Of a stretch of 64,000 nt of DNA, positions 44,418 through 54,494 are shown piece by piece (the stretch's first letter is position 1; each line of letters begins with the position of its first letter). The DNA comes from Paenarthrobacter aurescens (GTDB lineage: Bacteria > Actinomycetota > Actinomycetes > Actinomycetales > Micrococcaceae): positions 1,302,001 through 1,366,000 of the forward strand of contig NZ_CP157456.1 of the NCBI RefSeq assembly GCF_041549525.1, given 5' to 3'. The position numbers and the translations under genes were made by a program. The notes beneath the pieces are model-generated. The model had not been told where the DNA came from, ran no database searches, and saw nothing but the letters and a program-made list of their open reading frames with translations.

Positions 44418-45911
44418 GTGAGCCCCGAAACCATCGGTCCCGCAGCGGTGATCGTTTTGGCCGCAGGTGCCGGAACGCGCATGAAGTCGCGGACTCCCAA
44501 GATCCTCCACGAAATCGGCGGCCGCTCCATGGTTGGCCACGCTCTTCTTGCCGCACGTGCCATCAATCCGTTGAAGCTGGCCCTGGTTGTACGCCACGAG
44601 CGTGACCGCGTGGCCGAGCACGTCGCAGGGCTGGACCCCGAAGCGCTGATTGTTGACCAGGACGAGGTGCCCGGCACTGGCCGCGCAGTGGAAGTAGCGC
44701 TCAACGCCTTGGACGCTGACGCCGAGCTGTCCGGCACCGTGGTGGTCACCTACGGCGATGTCCCGCTGCTGACAGCTCAGCTTCTTGGTGAGCTGGTGGC
44801 TACGCACGAGGCTGAGCGCAACGCCGTCACGGTCTTGACTGCGGTTCTGGATGACGCAACCGGTTACGGCCGGATCCTGCGCGCTGAGGATGGCACGGTC
44901 ACCGGGATCCGCGAGCACAAGGATGCCAGCGAAGCCGAACGCAGCATCCGCGAGGTCAACTCCGGTATTTACGCTTTCGACGCCGCCGTGTTGCGCACTG
45001 CGCTGGCCAAGGTCACCACGGATAACGCGCAGGGCGAGATGTACTTGACCGACGTCCTCGGCTTGGCCCGGGACGCAGGCGGCCGGGTGGCCGCCGTCGT
45101 TACCGAAGACCGCTGGCAGGTTGAAGGCGCCAACGATCGCATCCAGCTCTCTGCTCTGGGTGCCGAGCACAACCGCCGCATCATCGAGTCATGGATGCGT
45201 GCAGGGGTAACCGTGGTGGACCCCGCCACCACCTGGATTGACTCCACTGTGACCCTTGAAGAAGACGTCCGTCTGCTGCCCAACACCCAACTGCACGGCG
45301 CCACCACTGTGGCGCGCGACGCCGTCGTGGGCCCGGACACCACCCTGACCGACGTCAAGGTGGGCGAGGGCGCCAAGGTGATCCGCACGCACGGATCCGG
45401 CTCCACCATTGGGGCCAAGGCGAGCGTGGGGCCGTTCACGTACCTCCGCCCTGGCACGGTCCTGGGCGAAACCGGCAAGATCGGCGCGTTCTACGAAACC
45501 AAGAACGTCACTATCGGCCGTGGCTCCAAACTGTCCCACCTGGGTTATGCAGGCGACGCCGAGATCGGTGAGGACACCAACATCGGCTGCGGCAACATCA
45601 CAGCCAATTACGACGGCGAGAAGAAGCACCGCACGGTGATCGGCTCGGGCGTCCGCACAGGTTCGAACACAGTCTTCGTAGCTCCTGTGACGGTTGGCGA
45701 CGGTGCCTACAGCGGCGCCGGGGCCGTCATCCGCAAGGATGTTCCCGCGGGAGCCCTGGCCCTGAGCCTTGCGGCGCAGCGGAACGCTGAAGGTTGGGTC
45801 ATCGCCAACCGTCCGGGCACCGACTCCGCAAAGCTGGCCGAGGCCGCGCAGGAGCTGGCACCCGCCTCCATATCCTCACAATCCCCGGCAACCACAGAAG
45901 AGGGCAAATAG
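44418..45911 (+). CDS. glmU: Bifunctional N-acetylglucosamine-1-phosphate uridyltransferase / glucosamine-1-phosphate acetyltransferase
   Basis: Makes UDP-GlcNAc for peptidoglycan. About 497 residues: the N-terminal uridyltransferase domain starts with VIVLAAGAGTRMKSRTPKIL, and TYGDVPLL is the metal site; a C-terminal left-handed beta-helix acetyltransferase contains GPFTYLRPGTVLGETGKIGAF, NIGCGNITANYDGEKKH and SGAGAVIRKDVP. The start is GTG 44418 with AAGGAG nine bases upstream; the longer open frame is ignored. Two bases before the prs gene begins, so they are probably co-transcribed. Confidence 0.97.
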   Translation: MSPETIGPAAVIVLAAGAGTRMKSRTPKILHEIGGRSMVGHALLAARAINPLKLALVVRHERDRVAEHVAGLDPEALIVDQDEVPGTGRAVEVALNALDADAELSGTVVVTYGDVPLLTAQLLGELVATHEAERNAVTVLTAVLDDATGYGRILRAEDGTVTGIREHKDASEAERSIREVNSGIYAFDAAVLRTALAKVTTDNAQGEMYLTDVLGLARDAGGRVAAVVTEDRWQVEGANDRIQLSALGAEHNRRIIESWMRAGVTVVDPATTWIDSTVTLEEDVRLLPNTQLHGATTVARDAVVGPDTTLTDVKVGEGAKVIRTHGSGSTIGAKASVGPFTYLRPGTVLGETGKIGAFYETKNVTIGRGSKLSHLGYAGDAEIGEDTNIGCGNITANYDGEKKHRTVIGSGVRTGSNTVFVAPVTVGDGAYSGAGAVIRKDVPAGALALSLAAQRNAEGWVIANRPGTDSAKLAEAAQELAPASISSQSPATTEEGK

Positions 45912-45913
45912 GC

Positions 45914-46894
45914 ATGAGCGAAATTACCGCACACGGCGAGAAGAAACTGATTCTCGCCGCCGGAAGGGCGCATCCGGAGCTGGCGCAGGAAATCGCGAAG
46001 GAGCTGGAGACCGAACTCCTGCCGATCGACGCCTACGACTTCGCCAACGGGGAAATCTACGTCCGTTCGGCTGAGAGCGTGCGAGGCACCGACGCCTTCG
46101 TCATCCAGGCCCACCCGGCTCCGTTGAACAACTGGCTCATGGAGCAGTTGATCATGATCGATTCCCTCAAGCGCGCCTCGGCCAAGAGGATCACGGTTGT
46201 TTCCCCGTTCTACCCTTACTCCCGTCAGGACAAGAAGGGCCGCGGCCGCGAGCCCATCTCCGCCCGCCTGGTTGCCGATCTTTACAAGACCGCCGGCGCG
46301 GACCGCATCATGTCCGTTGATCTGCACACCTCCCAGATCCAGGGCTTCTTTGACGGCCCTGTTGACCATCTGATGGCCATCCCGCTGCTGGCTGACTACA
46401 TCCGCACCAAGGTTGAAGCGGACAACATCACCGTTGTTTCCCCTGATACCGGACGTGTCCGTGTTGCCGAGCAGTGGGCCGAGCGTTTGGGCGGTGCCCC
46501 GCTGGCGTTTGTTCACAAGAGCCGCGATCTCACCGTTCCCAACCAGGCTGTTTCCAAGACCGTTGTTGGCCAGGTTGAGGGCCGCACCTGTGTTCTGATC
46601 GATGACATGATCGACACCGGTGGAACCATTTCCGGTGCTGTCCAGGTTCTGAAGAACGCCGGCGCCAAGGACGTCATCATTGCCTGCACCCACGCTGTGT
46701 TCTCCGATCCTGCCGCCCAGCGTCTGGCCGATTCCGGTGCCCGTGAAGTTGTGGTCACCAACACTTTGCCCATCCCGGCAGAAAAGCGCTTCCCGTCGCT
46801 GACAGTGTTGTCGATCGCACCGTTGATCGCACGCGCTATTCGTGAAGTGTTCGACGACGGTTCGGTCACCAGCCTGTTCGACGGCAAAGCATAA
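45914..46894 (+). CDS. prs: Ribose-phosphate pyrophosphokinase
   Basis: Makes PRPP from ribose-5-phosphate and ATP, feeding purine (purEK in this window), pyrimidine, His and Trp synthesis. 326 residues: FANGEIYVR, YPYSRQDKKGRGREPISARLVADL, MSVDLHTSQIQGFF and the PRPP-binding VLIDDMIDTGGTISGA. The start is ATG 45914, two bases after the glmU stop; the open frame upstream overlaps glmU. A hairpin with T-run follows. Confidence 0.97.
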   Translation: MSEITAHGEKKLILAAGRAHPELAQEIAKELETELLPIDAYDFANGEIYVRSAESVRGTDAFVIQAHPAPLNNWLMEQLIMIDSLKRASAKRITVVSPFYPYSRQDKKGRGREPISARLVADLYKTAGADRIMSVDLHTSQIQGFFDGPVDHLMAIPLLADYIRTKVEADNITVVSPDTGRVRVAEQWAERLGGAPLAFVHKSRDLTVPNQAVSKTVVGQVEGRTCVLIDDMIDTGGTISGAVQVLKNAGAKDVIIACTHAVFSDPAAQRLADSGAREVVVTNTLPIPAEKRFPSLTVLSIAPLIARAIREVFDDGSVTSLFDGKA

Positions 46895-46915
46895 CGCCGG
46901 ACTGCTGTTTGTGAG

Positions 46916-46956
46916 CGGGCCATCCGCCGCCTTGGGGCGTGCGGGTGGCCCGTTTT
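46916..46956 (+). terminator. Intrinsic terminator after prs
   Basis: CGGGCCATCCGC (46916-46927) pairs with GCGGGTGGCCCG (46941-46952), 12 bp including one G-T pair, then TTTT. It ends the glmU-prs transcript. Confidence 0.9.
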
Positions 46957-46989
46957 CCTTTGGCCGTTTTCAGAAAGAGCCCACACCGC

Positions 46990-47215
46990 TGCTAAACTCT
47001 TGGGGATACCTTGGCGAGGGAGAGCACATCCGGTCCACATTTCGTGGATCAGGGTTGCGGGTCTCCGTTATCGACTGGGTCTGCATCTCCTTCAACACAG
47101 GCGGAACGGCTGCTCGGCGGCCAATCTCAGCCGGGCGTAGAAGGTCTCCAGACCTCCGCCCTTGCTGATAGACCAGCCCGGATCTTCCGGGTGCCACAGT
47201 AATCAAGGAGTACAC
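46990..47215 (+). promoter_or_regulatory. Structured leader of rplY
   Basis: The 321-bp gap after prs has the terminator and, past it, no gene I can support. TAAACT at 46993-46998 could be a -10, giving a leader of over 200 bases. It holds small hairpins: TCCAC-ATTTC-GTGGA (47035-47049), AGGTCT-CC-AGACCT (47142-47155) and CCCGG-ATCTT-CCGGG (47177-47191). The last is 14 bases before the AAGGAG ribosome site. Confidence 0.4.
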
Positions 47216-47791
47216 ATGTCTGAGCAGAAGCTCACCGCAGAACTGCGCACCGAATTCGGCAAGGGTTTCGCCCGCCGTGCACGCATGGCCGGCCAGATCC
47301 CGGCTGTCATCTACGGTCACGGCGCAGAGCCGATCCACATCAACCTTCCGGGCCGCGCCACCACGCTGGCAGTGCGCGTTTCCAACGCCCTCCTGGCAAT
47401 CGACGTCGACGGCGAGCAGCACCTCACGCTCGTCAAGGACATCCAGCGCGATCCCGTAAAGCAGATCATCGAGCACGTTGACCTCCAGACCGTGAAGGCC
47501 GGCGAGAAGGTTACCGTCGACATCGCCATCCACGTTTCCGGTGAAGTTGCTCCGGGTGCTGTTGCCAGCCTCGAAGCCACCACGGTTTCCCTCGAAGCTG
47601 AAGCAACCCACGTTCCCACCGCCGTCGAGGTTAACATCGATGGCCTCAAGGCCGGCGAGAGCATCCACGCTTCGGACCTCGTGCTGCCGAAGGGTTCTAC
47701 CCTCCTCACCGAAGGTGACACCCTGGTGGTCCGCATCGCCGAGGCCGCTGGCTCTGAAGAAGAAGAGACCACGGACGCCGCTGCCGAGTAG
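47216..47791 (+). CDS. rplY: 50S ribosomal protein L25 (Ctc form)
   Basis: Binds 5S rRNA in the large subunit. 191 residues: the N-terminal 5S-binding domain (KLTAELRTEFGKGFARRARMAGQIPAVIYGHG; LVKDIQRDPVKQIIEHVDL, read as two segments) and the additional beta-rich TL5/Ctc domain to about residue 175, then an acidic tail. The start is ATG 47216, with AAGGAG about six bases upstream. Followed by its own terminator, then pth, as in many actinobacteria. Confidence 0.96.
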   Translation: MSEQKLTAELRTEFGKGFARRARMAGQIPAVIYGHGAEPIHINLPGRATTLAVRVSNALLAIDVDGEQHLTLVKDIQRDPVKQIIEHVDLQTVKAGEKVTVDIAIHVSGEVAPGAVASLEATTVSLEAEATHVPTAVEVNIDGLKAGESIHASDLVLPKGSTLLTEGDTLVVRIAEAAGSEEEETTDAAAE

Positions 47792-47821
47792 TCTTTTGAC
47801 TGCTTGAGGCTAACGCCGTTG

Positions 47822-47858
47822 AGTGGCCGGGCACCCTTGGGGTCCCGGCCACTTTCTT
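47822..47858 (+). terminator. Intrinsic terminator after rplY
   Basis: AGTGGCCGGG (47822-47831) and CCCGGCCACT (47844-47853) form a perfect 10-bp stem with a 12-base loop, followed by TTCTT. Confidence 0.85.
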
Positions 47859-47910
47859 CTTTGCCGCCGCAATTTCTCCCGAACCTACGCACGCTCCCTA
47901 GGATGAGACC

Positions 47911-48495
47911 ATGACTGACACCTGGCTGATTGTTGGCCTCGGCAACCCCGGCAGTGAGTACAGCAACAACCGGCACAACGTTGGTCAGATGGTGCTCGAT
48001 GAACTGGCCTCCCGCATGGGTGGGAAGTTCAAGGTGCACAAGGCCCGTGCGCAGGTTGTTGAGGGGCGGCTGGGTATTGGTGGTCCCCGCGTGGTGCTCG
48101 CCAAGCCCATGACCTACATGAACGTTTCAGGGGGACCCGTTGCGGGGCTCTGCAACTTTTTCGACATCGCACCGGACCACGTGATTGCGGTCCACGATGA
48201 AATCGACATCCCTTTTAACACAGTCAAGCTAAAACTCGGCGGCGGCGAGGGCGGCCATAACGGATTGCGTGACATCTCCAAAGCGCTGGCCACCAAGGAT
48301 TACCTGCGGGTCAGGGTAGGGGTTGGCCGCCCACCCGGGCGGATGGAAACAGCGGACTACGTTCTCCGTGATTTCGGCACTGCGGAGAAGAAGGAGCTGC
48401 CATTTCTTCTGGACGAGGCAGCCGACGCCGTGGAATTGCTCATGGACCAGGGCCTGCTCGCTGCCCAGCAGAAACACCACCCCGCCAAATCTTGA
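47911..48495 (+). CDS. pth: Peptidyl-tRNA hydrolase
   Basis: Frees tRNA from peptidyl-tRNA dropped by ribosomes; cytoplasmic. 194 residues: [21 protein letters not shown] with the catalytic His, [22 protein letters not shown] and [18 protein letters not shown] 47911 is the start. The distance of 120 bases from rplY and the terminator between them suggest its own promoter. Confidence 0.96.
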   Translation: MTDTWLIVGLGNPGSEYSNNRHNVGQMVLDELASRMGGKFKVHKARAQVVEGRLGIGGPRVVLAKPMTYMNVSGGPVAGLCNFFDIAPDHVIAVHDEIDIPFNTVKLKLGGGEGGHNGLRDISKALATKDYLRVRVGVGRPPGRMETADYVLRDFGTAEKKELPFLLDEAADAVELLMDQGLLAAQQKHHPAKS

Positions 48496-48630
48496 GCAGA
48501 TCTTGAGTAAAGCCTGATGAAAGCCTGACGGTCCCAAGGAGCTTTAGGCCTACAAACTACGGGCGCCCGACGGTAGTGTGCATGGTACGCAGGTAAGCGG
48601 TGGGGGTCTACCGCGAATGTGTAGCTAAGG

Positions 48631-51369
48631 ATGCGGATGTCGGCGGAGTTGCTAAACAGGAGCGGTGGAGGCGCAGCAAGGGCTGCGGCTCCCGATCTTT
48701 TGGGCGGACCAACGGATCGTCAAACATGGTCGCTGTTGGCCCGGAGCCACGATTTGTCCAAGGCGGGCAAATACCTGGAAGCACCTGAATCCTATGGGGT
48801 AGTGCTCACCGGGGAACGGGGCATAGGCAAGTCAGGCCTTGCAAGGGCCGTGGTCTCTTCCTTGGGTCCCAAAGTTCATAGCCTCCAACTGCGCAACACA
48901 GTGGCCAGCGGCCAAACCCCGTACGGATGCCTTGGTTTCCTGCTGGCCCGCCTGCCCTCAGGGGCTGTAGGGTCACCAACGGGCATCCTGCATGCTGTCA
49001 CCAACTTGATCAGGACAGAGGCTGCGGGCCGGGACACCGTGTTCATTGTGGACAACGCCGGCGGCATGGACCCCATGAGCACCGGTGTGCTCCTGAACCT
49101 CATGGCCACCGGCACGGCAAAAGTCATTGCCACTGTCCAACGCGCCAGCGACCTCCCCGCCGATTTCCATCGGTTGGTCCTTGAAGGAGGGCTGGGTGAG
49201 GTTCATCTGAACACGCTCAGCGAGGAGCAGACCAAGCAAGTCCTCGGCTCGGTCCTTGGACATTATGTTTCCTCAACTTTGGTGGGTTCCCTGCATTCTG
49301 CCGTGGGTGGGAACCCCATGCTCCTGCATGCGCTTCTTGAGGAGCAGCGGCACACCGGAAACCTGGTCCTCAACGACTCCGTCTGGACACTCCGTGACCG
49401 GATCAGTCTGGAGGGCGCCACAGTAGTGGAGGACTTTGTCCGTTCCAGACTGGCGCGCGAACCGCAAGCCAGCAAGACGGTGGTGGAAATCCTGGCCTGT
49501 GCGCAGCGCGCAACATTGTTGGATCTGGCCGGGATCTTCGGCACGGAAGTCCTGGTGGACATGGAAGAGTCAGCGCTGCTGACGATTGAAAAGACCGGCG
49601 AGCATTGGGTCTCGCTCCGGGACCCGTATGTGGGAGAGGTTGTCCGAGGCTGGTTGAGTACCCGCCGCATGCGTGAGCTGCGCTTGATGCTGCACGGTCC
49701 CAAGGAGCCCGAACTGCAGATCCTGGCACCCCAGGATCTCCTGAGTTACGCGGCATGGATGCACGCTTCCGAGGATGAGCCCGCGCCGCCGCCCGAGCAT
49801 GCACTCGCGGCTGGTCGGGCGGCGTTGGATAACTACGATCCCAACTTCGCCATCCAATGCACGCTGTCCTTGGACCCGAAGGACAGCGAATGGGTCCCCG
49901 GGCAGCGACTGAAGGCGGCGGCTTACCTCATGCTGGACCTGCCGTTGCATGCGGCTCAGGCTTTGGATGAGGTATCCGAGCCACAGCTGGCTGCATTGGA
50001 GCCGCTGGAGTTTGCTGAGGTAACCGCAGCAAAGTGCCAGGCCATGACGTGGATCGACGGACGGTCAGGGATGGTTCCCGGCGTGATCGCGGCGGGTCGG
50101 GAGACCCTGGAGGCCAAGGCCGGGCACTATCCCGCACAGGCCATGAACAAGGCCCGCAACCGACTGCAGCTATGCACCTATGAGTACAAGACCTTCACGG
50201 GTGAGTACGCCGCCATGATTGAGGATTTGGAAGCCGAATGGGCCAAGGATCCCCAGGAGGACCGCGAGCACTGGCTTAGGTCCTCCTTCTTCCTCATCGA
50301 AGCCCGCTGCATGCTGGGCAGGGAGTTGGAGGCCCAGCAGCTGGCCCGTACCGTTTCCCGGCACCTGGGGGACGTGGACCGGCCGGCGCAGTTGGAGGAA
50401 TCCTTCGCCAGGCATGCGTTCCTGGTGCTGTTGTTGTCCGGGCAATGGCGGAAGTGCATCGAGCTGATGCGCCGCACGCCCTCGGGCTCCTCACGGCTCC
50501 AATACAGGGGTTCCCTCACCGAACTGGGCGTCGGGCTTGCGTTCGCCTATGCCGGCAAGCCGGCCAGTGCCATTGAACCCCTGCGCTCAGCCGTGGCCCA
50601 ACTTGAGCTCCGGCCCAGCATGAACATGAACAAGGTTGCCTATGCGGCCACCGCCTTTGCCTATGCTCAATTGGGCAATTCCGTGGAAGCCGGCCGCTAC
50701 CTTGACCTGTACAGGACATGCAGGGGCGTGGGGACGTTCTTTTCCGAGTCCGTGGCGGAGTTCTGCGCGGAAATGGCTGGGCGCTGGATGGGGGACCCGG
50801 ATGTGAAGCAGCGGCTGCTGGCCCGGGTGCGCAACGATCTGGAACAGCAGCGGCTCACAACGGCCGGTATCAACCTCTTCGGCGCCACCGTTGAAGGCAC
50901 GGATGAGGAATACCGGCTCCTTGAAGACATCGCAGGCCGCAGGCAGGGACCCTTGGCGAAGATCTCCGGTGACCTGGCCCGGGGTGCCCTGACCAAGAGT
51001 TCGGCTTCGCTGCTGTCAGCCGCAGACGCCGCAGCGGCCTTGGACCTGTTGGTGGTTGAAGCCCGGTGTGTGGCCATGGCACTTGACTACGCCCGGGATG
51101 CGGGTGAAACAACGGCGGCCAGAACGGCGCAGCTGCGGCTTGAACGGTTGGAGCACTCGGTCCCGGCCTTGCCGATTCAGCCACGCAGCGACGCGCCGGT
51201 ACTGACCGAACGGGAACGTCAAATTGCTAAACTCGCGGGAAAGGGTGTCAGCAACCGCGAAATCGCGATGGATATTGGGGTGTCTGTGCGAACTGTAGAA
51301 GGTCATCTGTACCAGGTATTCACCAAGCTCGGCGTTTCGTCTCGGGGCGAGCTCAATGGGCTGCTCTGA
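48631..51369 (+). CDS. Large ATPase LuxR-family regulator, first of three tandem paralogues
   Basis: A 912-residue LAL-type (MalT-like) regulator. Walker A GERGIGKS at about residues 61-68, a Walker B-like VFIVDNAGGMD where the second acid is Asn, then NPMLLHALLEEQRHTGNLVL (shared with the next gene as NPLLLHCLLEDAKADGNLV), a long helical repeat region resembling TPRs (about 350-840), and a C-terminal LuxR HTH (LTERERQIAKLAGKGVSNRE, about 858-912; TVEGHLYQVFTKLGV). Start ATG 48631 or the ATG two codons later. The signal sensed and the targets are unknown. Separated from the next paralogue by about 41 bases. Confidence 0.9.
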   Translation: MRMSAELLNRSGGGAARAAAPDLLGGPTDRQTWSLLARSHDLSKAGKYLEAPESYGVVLTGERGIGKSGLARAVVSSLGPKVHSLQLRNTVASGQTPYGCLGFLLARLPSGAVGSPTGILHAVTNLIRTEAAGRDTVFIVDNAGGMDPMSTGVLLNLMATGTAKVIATVQRASDLPADFHRLVLEGGLGEVHLNTLSEEQTKQVLGSVLGHYVSSTLVGSLHSAVGGNPMLLHALLEEQRHTGNLVLNDSVWTLRDRISLEGATVVEDFVRSRLAREPQASKTVVEILACAQRATLLDLAGIFGTEVLVDMEESALLTIEKTGEHWVSLRDPYVGEVVRGWLSTRRMRELRLMLHGPKEPELQILAPQDLLSYAAWMHASEDEPAPPPEHALAAGRAALDNYDPNFAIQCTLSLDPKDSEWVPGQRLKAAAYLMLDLPLHAAQALDEVSEPQLAALEPLEFAEVTAAKCQAMTWIDGRSGMVPGVIAAGRETLEAKAGHYPAQAMNKARNRLQLCTYEYKTFTGEYAAMIEDLEAEWAKDPQEDREHWLRSSFFLIEARCMLGRELEAQQLARTVSRHLGDVDRPAQLEESFARHAFLVLLLSGQWRKCIELMRRTPSGSSRLQYRGSLTELGVGLAFAYAGKPASAIEPLRSAVAQLELRPSMNMNKVAYAATAFAYAQLGNSVEAGRYLDLYRTCRGVGTFFSESVAEFCAEMAGRWMGDPDVKQRLLARVRNDLEQQRLTTAGINLFGATVEGTDEEYRLLEDIAGRRQGPLAKISGDLARGALTKSSASLLSAADAAAALDLLVVEARCVAMALDYARDAGETTAARTAQLRLERLEHSVPALPIQPRSDAPVLTERERQIAKLAGKGVSNREIAMDIGVSVRTVEGHLYQVFTKLGVSSRGELNGLL

Positions 51370-51410
51370 ATCCAGACGTGAAGCGTCCGTAGCCCTGACG
51401 TGGGTTGCCC

Positions 51411-54071
51411 ATGCAGGCTGAGCACCTTGTAGGCCGGGACGCTGAACTGGAACTGGCCATGGAGATCCTGAGGCAGGAAGGCACCGGGGCCGTGCTTCTG
51501 GTTGCCGATCCAGGGATTGGCAAGACGGCCCTGGCAGCCGAAATTGCCTCCCGCCTGTCCGGCGAGATGGTGGTGTTGCGGGTTCACGGGAGCCCTGCCT
51601 TGTCCGCCGTTCCCTATGGTGTCCTTGCCCCCTATCTGCTGGATCTTCCCGTGGAGCAGGCAACCTCGCCGCTGGCAATTCTGCGCGAGTTCTGGTCACA
51701 GTTTGAGAAGCGGCGTGGTGGCGAAGGCGCCCGGCTGCTGCTGATTGTGGACGACGCCCATGAGCTCGATGAGGGCAGCACCCAGATCCTGGCCGAGCTG
51801 GTCACGGCCGGATGGGCACGGTTGGTGGCCACCAGCAGGCCCAGGCCCGGCTTGCCCGCGGCGTTGCTTCAGCTCTGGTACGACGGCTTGGCCGAGCGCC
51901 TGGAGCTTCACCCCCTGGACAAGGAAACTGTCACGGAGTTGGCGGAAAAGACCCTGGGAGGCGCGGTCATGTCCAGCGCGGCCGAGGTCCTGCACTCCAT
52001 GTCCCAAGGCAACCCTTTGCTGCTCCACTGCCTCCTTGAGGATGCCAAGGCGGACGGAAACCTGGTCCGCAGGAACGGCATCTGGTTCCTCACACGTGCT
52101 ATTTCCGGAAGCGGCGAAAGCCTTGCCGACGTTGTCCGCAACAGGGTCCTCAGGACCAGCGAAACCGAACGGGAAGCGATGTACGTCATTGCCCTGGCCG
52201 AGCCCGTTCCGGCCGCCGTGTTGGATGCGCAGGTAGGCAGGGACACTGTACGTGCGCTGATTGACAACCGGCTTGTGGTCTCCTCGAACGGACCCGGCGG
52301 ACCGCTGAAGATGTGGCACCCGTTGTACAGCGAGGCGCTCCGGCAGATCGTTTCGCCCGCCCGCAGCCTCCAGATCCGCCAGCGCATGGTCCAGCAGTTG
52401 CCCGCAGAACCGTCCACGCCCGAGGCCCTGTTGCGGATGGTGGGCTGGGCGCTTGACTGTGGTGCCGACGTCGATGATGAACGGTTGCTGCAGGCAGCCT
52501 TCCTGGCCGCCAGGACGCTTCAGTACCCCCTGGCGCTGGCGGCGGCCGCGCGGGTCCGCTCTGAAGCACTGCTGCCCCGGGCGCGCGCCGTCATGGCCCT
52601 TATCAGCTACTACGACGGCGACTACCGCGGTGCCGTCCGGCTGCTGGAGGAAGGCTCCGGGTTCCTGGATGTTGACGGATCCGGCCCCGTGGGTGCCTCG
52701 CTGTTGTGGGCTGCTGCCCGCACCGCTGCGGGGGACGCGCCAGCTGAGATTGTCACTGATGCCTGGGCCGCTGCAAAAACCCTGATGCGCGAGCGGGAGT
52801 CCTCCGATCCTGTGCTCCGGGAGGTGGAAGGGCACGCCCGGGCCTTGGAACTGGCGGCACTGGCCAGTGAGGGCCACTACGAGGAACTCCGCGAGGGCTT
52901 GGACCGCTTTGCCGAAGAGCTCGCCACGGATGGTCCCGATGCTGCCATGAACCGGATTTTCCTGCGCGCCATGCAGTGTGAACTGCTGACGGTGGAAGGG
53001 CAGGCCGTGGAGGCCTTGGAAGCGGGCCGGGAAGCGCTGCTTTTGTTGGACGAGTACCCGCATGAGCTTTTGTACCTTGGCGACTTCGTCCTGCTCAGAT
53101 ACGCACTTGCGGCCTTGGAATCCGGGGACTGGGAGGCAGCCGAGGCTGCCCTTGACCGCTACGCCGCGGCGTCGGCCAGGGGACTGATCTACTTTGGCGG
53201 CGACGTTGAGACGCTCAAGGGCTTGTCCCTTCTGCGTCAGGGCCGCTTGGAGAAAGCAACGGAACTGCTGACCCCTGCCGTGGAGGCACTCCACGCAAGG
53301 GACCCGCTGCAGTTGCGAAGCCTGGGAGTCGCATTGGCATTCTATGCCGCAGCCAAAGCCGGCAATGCCCCGCTTGCCCGGCGGCTGGAAAACGAGCAGG
53401 CGGCGGTCGCCACCGGCGGTGCGTACGTGGAGGCCCTTGCCGAGCTTTTCAGGCTTGCCGGCAGGGAGCTTCTTGCCAAGGGCACGGGTCTGCAGAAACT
53501 CGCCGGGCTACCCACGTCAGATCCCCTGCACCAGTTGCCGGGGATTCAGCTGCAAAACCTGGTACTCCGGGCAGAGCTGGGGGACGTGCGGGCTCTGGAA
53601 TCGATGGGCGGCACGGCGGGGTTGATGGCAGGAAACTGGGCTACCGGCTGGCAGTCGCTGGCGGAGGCACAGCTGCGCGGTGAAGGCCAAGGGCTGGTCA
53701 ATGCCGGCAATCTTCTGGCTGCCTCCGGGATGCCCGGGCCGGCCGCGCTGGCGTTCGACAAAGCGGCTGTGACATTTGACGCCGAAGGCAAGCGCCCTGA
53801 AGCCCGGCAAGCGGCGGTACTGCGGGATGTCAGCGAGGCAAGTCTCGGCGACGCCGTAGTCCACGACGCCCAAACGGAGGCGGACCGGGCGGTGCCACTG
53901 ACCCGACGTGAGCAGGACATTGTGGCGTTGGCCGTCTCGGGACTGACCGACCGTCAGATTGCCGAGAAACTCATGGTGTCCGTCCGGACCGTGGAAGGCC
54001 ACTTGTACCGGAGCTACGCCAAACTGGGGATCCGTCGCCGCGAAGATTTGGGCGCTGCAGTCCGTCACTGA
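51411..54071 (+). CDS. Large ATPase LuxR-family regulator, second paralogue
   Basis: About 886 residues with the same plan: N-terminal AAA/STAND ATPase (Walker A ADPGIGKT, about residues 32-39; Walker B LLLIVDDAHELDEGS, about 109-123, intact), NPLLLHCLLEDAKADGNLV, long TPR-like helical array, and C-terminal LuxR HTH (LTRREQDIVALAVSGLTDRQ; VRTVEGHLYRSYAKLGI). Start unclear: ATG 51411 has no strong ribosome site, and a TTG at 51405 adds two codons. The pair may act as a unit, with the intact second ATPase perhaps compensating for the altered Walker B of the first; that is inference. Confidence 0.9.
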   Translation: MQAEHLVGRDAELELAMEILRQEGTGAVLLVADPGIGKTALAAEIASRLSGEMVVLRVHGSPALSAVPYGVLAPYLLDLPVEQATSPLAILREFWSQFEKRRGGEGARLLLIVDDAHELDEGSTQILAELVTAGWARLVATSRPRPGLPAALLQLWYDGLAERLELHPLDKETVTELAEKTLGGAVMSSAAEVLHSMSQGNPLLLHCLLEDAKADGNLVRRNGIWFLTRAISGSGESLADVVRNRVLRTSETEREAMYVIALAEPVPAAVLDAQVGRDTVRALIDNRLVVSSNGPGGPLKMWHPLYSEALRQIVSPARSLQIRQRMVQQLPAEPSTPEALLRMVGWALDCGADVDDERLLQAAFLAARTLQYPLALAAAARVRSEALLPRARAVMALISYYDGDYRGAVRLLEEGSGFLDVDGSGPVGASLLWAAARTAAGDAPAEIVTDAWAAAKTLMRERESSDPVLREVEGHARALELAALASEGHYEELREGLDRFAEELATDGPDAAMNRIFLRAMQCELLTVEGQAVEALEAGREALLLLDEYPHELLYLGDFVLLRYALAALESGDWEAAEAALDRYAAASARGLIYFGGDVETLKGLSLLRQGRLEKATELLTPAVEALHARDPLQLRSLGVALAFYAAAKAGNAPLARRLENEQAAVATGGAYVEALAELFRLAGRELLAKGTGLQKLAGLPTSDPLHQLPGIQLQNLVLRAELGDVRALESMGGTAGLMAGNWATGWQSLAEAQLRGEGQGLVNAGNLLAASGMPGPAALAFDKAAVTFDAEGKRPEARQAAVLRDVSEASLGDAVVHDAQTEADRAVPLTRREQDIVALAVSGLTDRQIAEKLMVSVRTVEGHLYRSYAKLGIRRREDLGAAVRH

Positions 54072-54433
54072 CGCCCGGTTCCGGGTAGTCGCGCAAGATG
54101 CCTACTGAGTACCTGCAAAACTGCCCCCGAGTGCATGGGCCCCTGATATCCTACGGAATTTAACCAGTCAATGGAGTAATACGCGTGTATTTCGTGTCGC
54201 ATCCAAGTAGTGCCCTGTCCGGGGACTGAGTACAACAGAGTACCGGGGCAGTGAAAGCGGCCCGTTTTTCGAGTACCAACTACTGATGTACGCGATGTTG
54301 AGCCCCGGCAGTATTGATCTTGGAAGAACGGTTCAGCCCCAAGCATCACCGGGATTCCGCACACCGCATCACCCGCATCGGTTGGTCTCTATTGCCGATG
54401 CTCCGGCCACCGACAGGTGGTCCGGCCCTGTAC

Positions 54434-54494
54434 GAAGCCGGCGGCGACAGAGTCTTCTGAGACCGAGACTCTCCCCCCAGCCGCCGCCGGCTTC
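54434..54494. repeat. Long stem-loop in the gap before the third paralogue
   Basis: GAAGCCGGCGGCG (54434-54446) is perfectly complementary to CGCCGCCGGCTTC (54482-54494). Inside, AGAGTC (54449-54454) pairs with GACTCT (54467-54472). No T-run follows. The 495-bp gap 54072-54566 holds no gene that I can support; it also has four GAGTAC boxes (54107, 54228, 54238, 54271). Confidence 0.75.

Noticed and set aside
51696-53294. 532-codon minus-strand open frame
   Set aside because: Antisense to the second LuxR-type regulator; no family resemblance.
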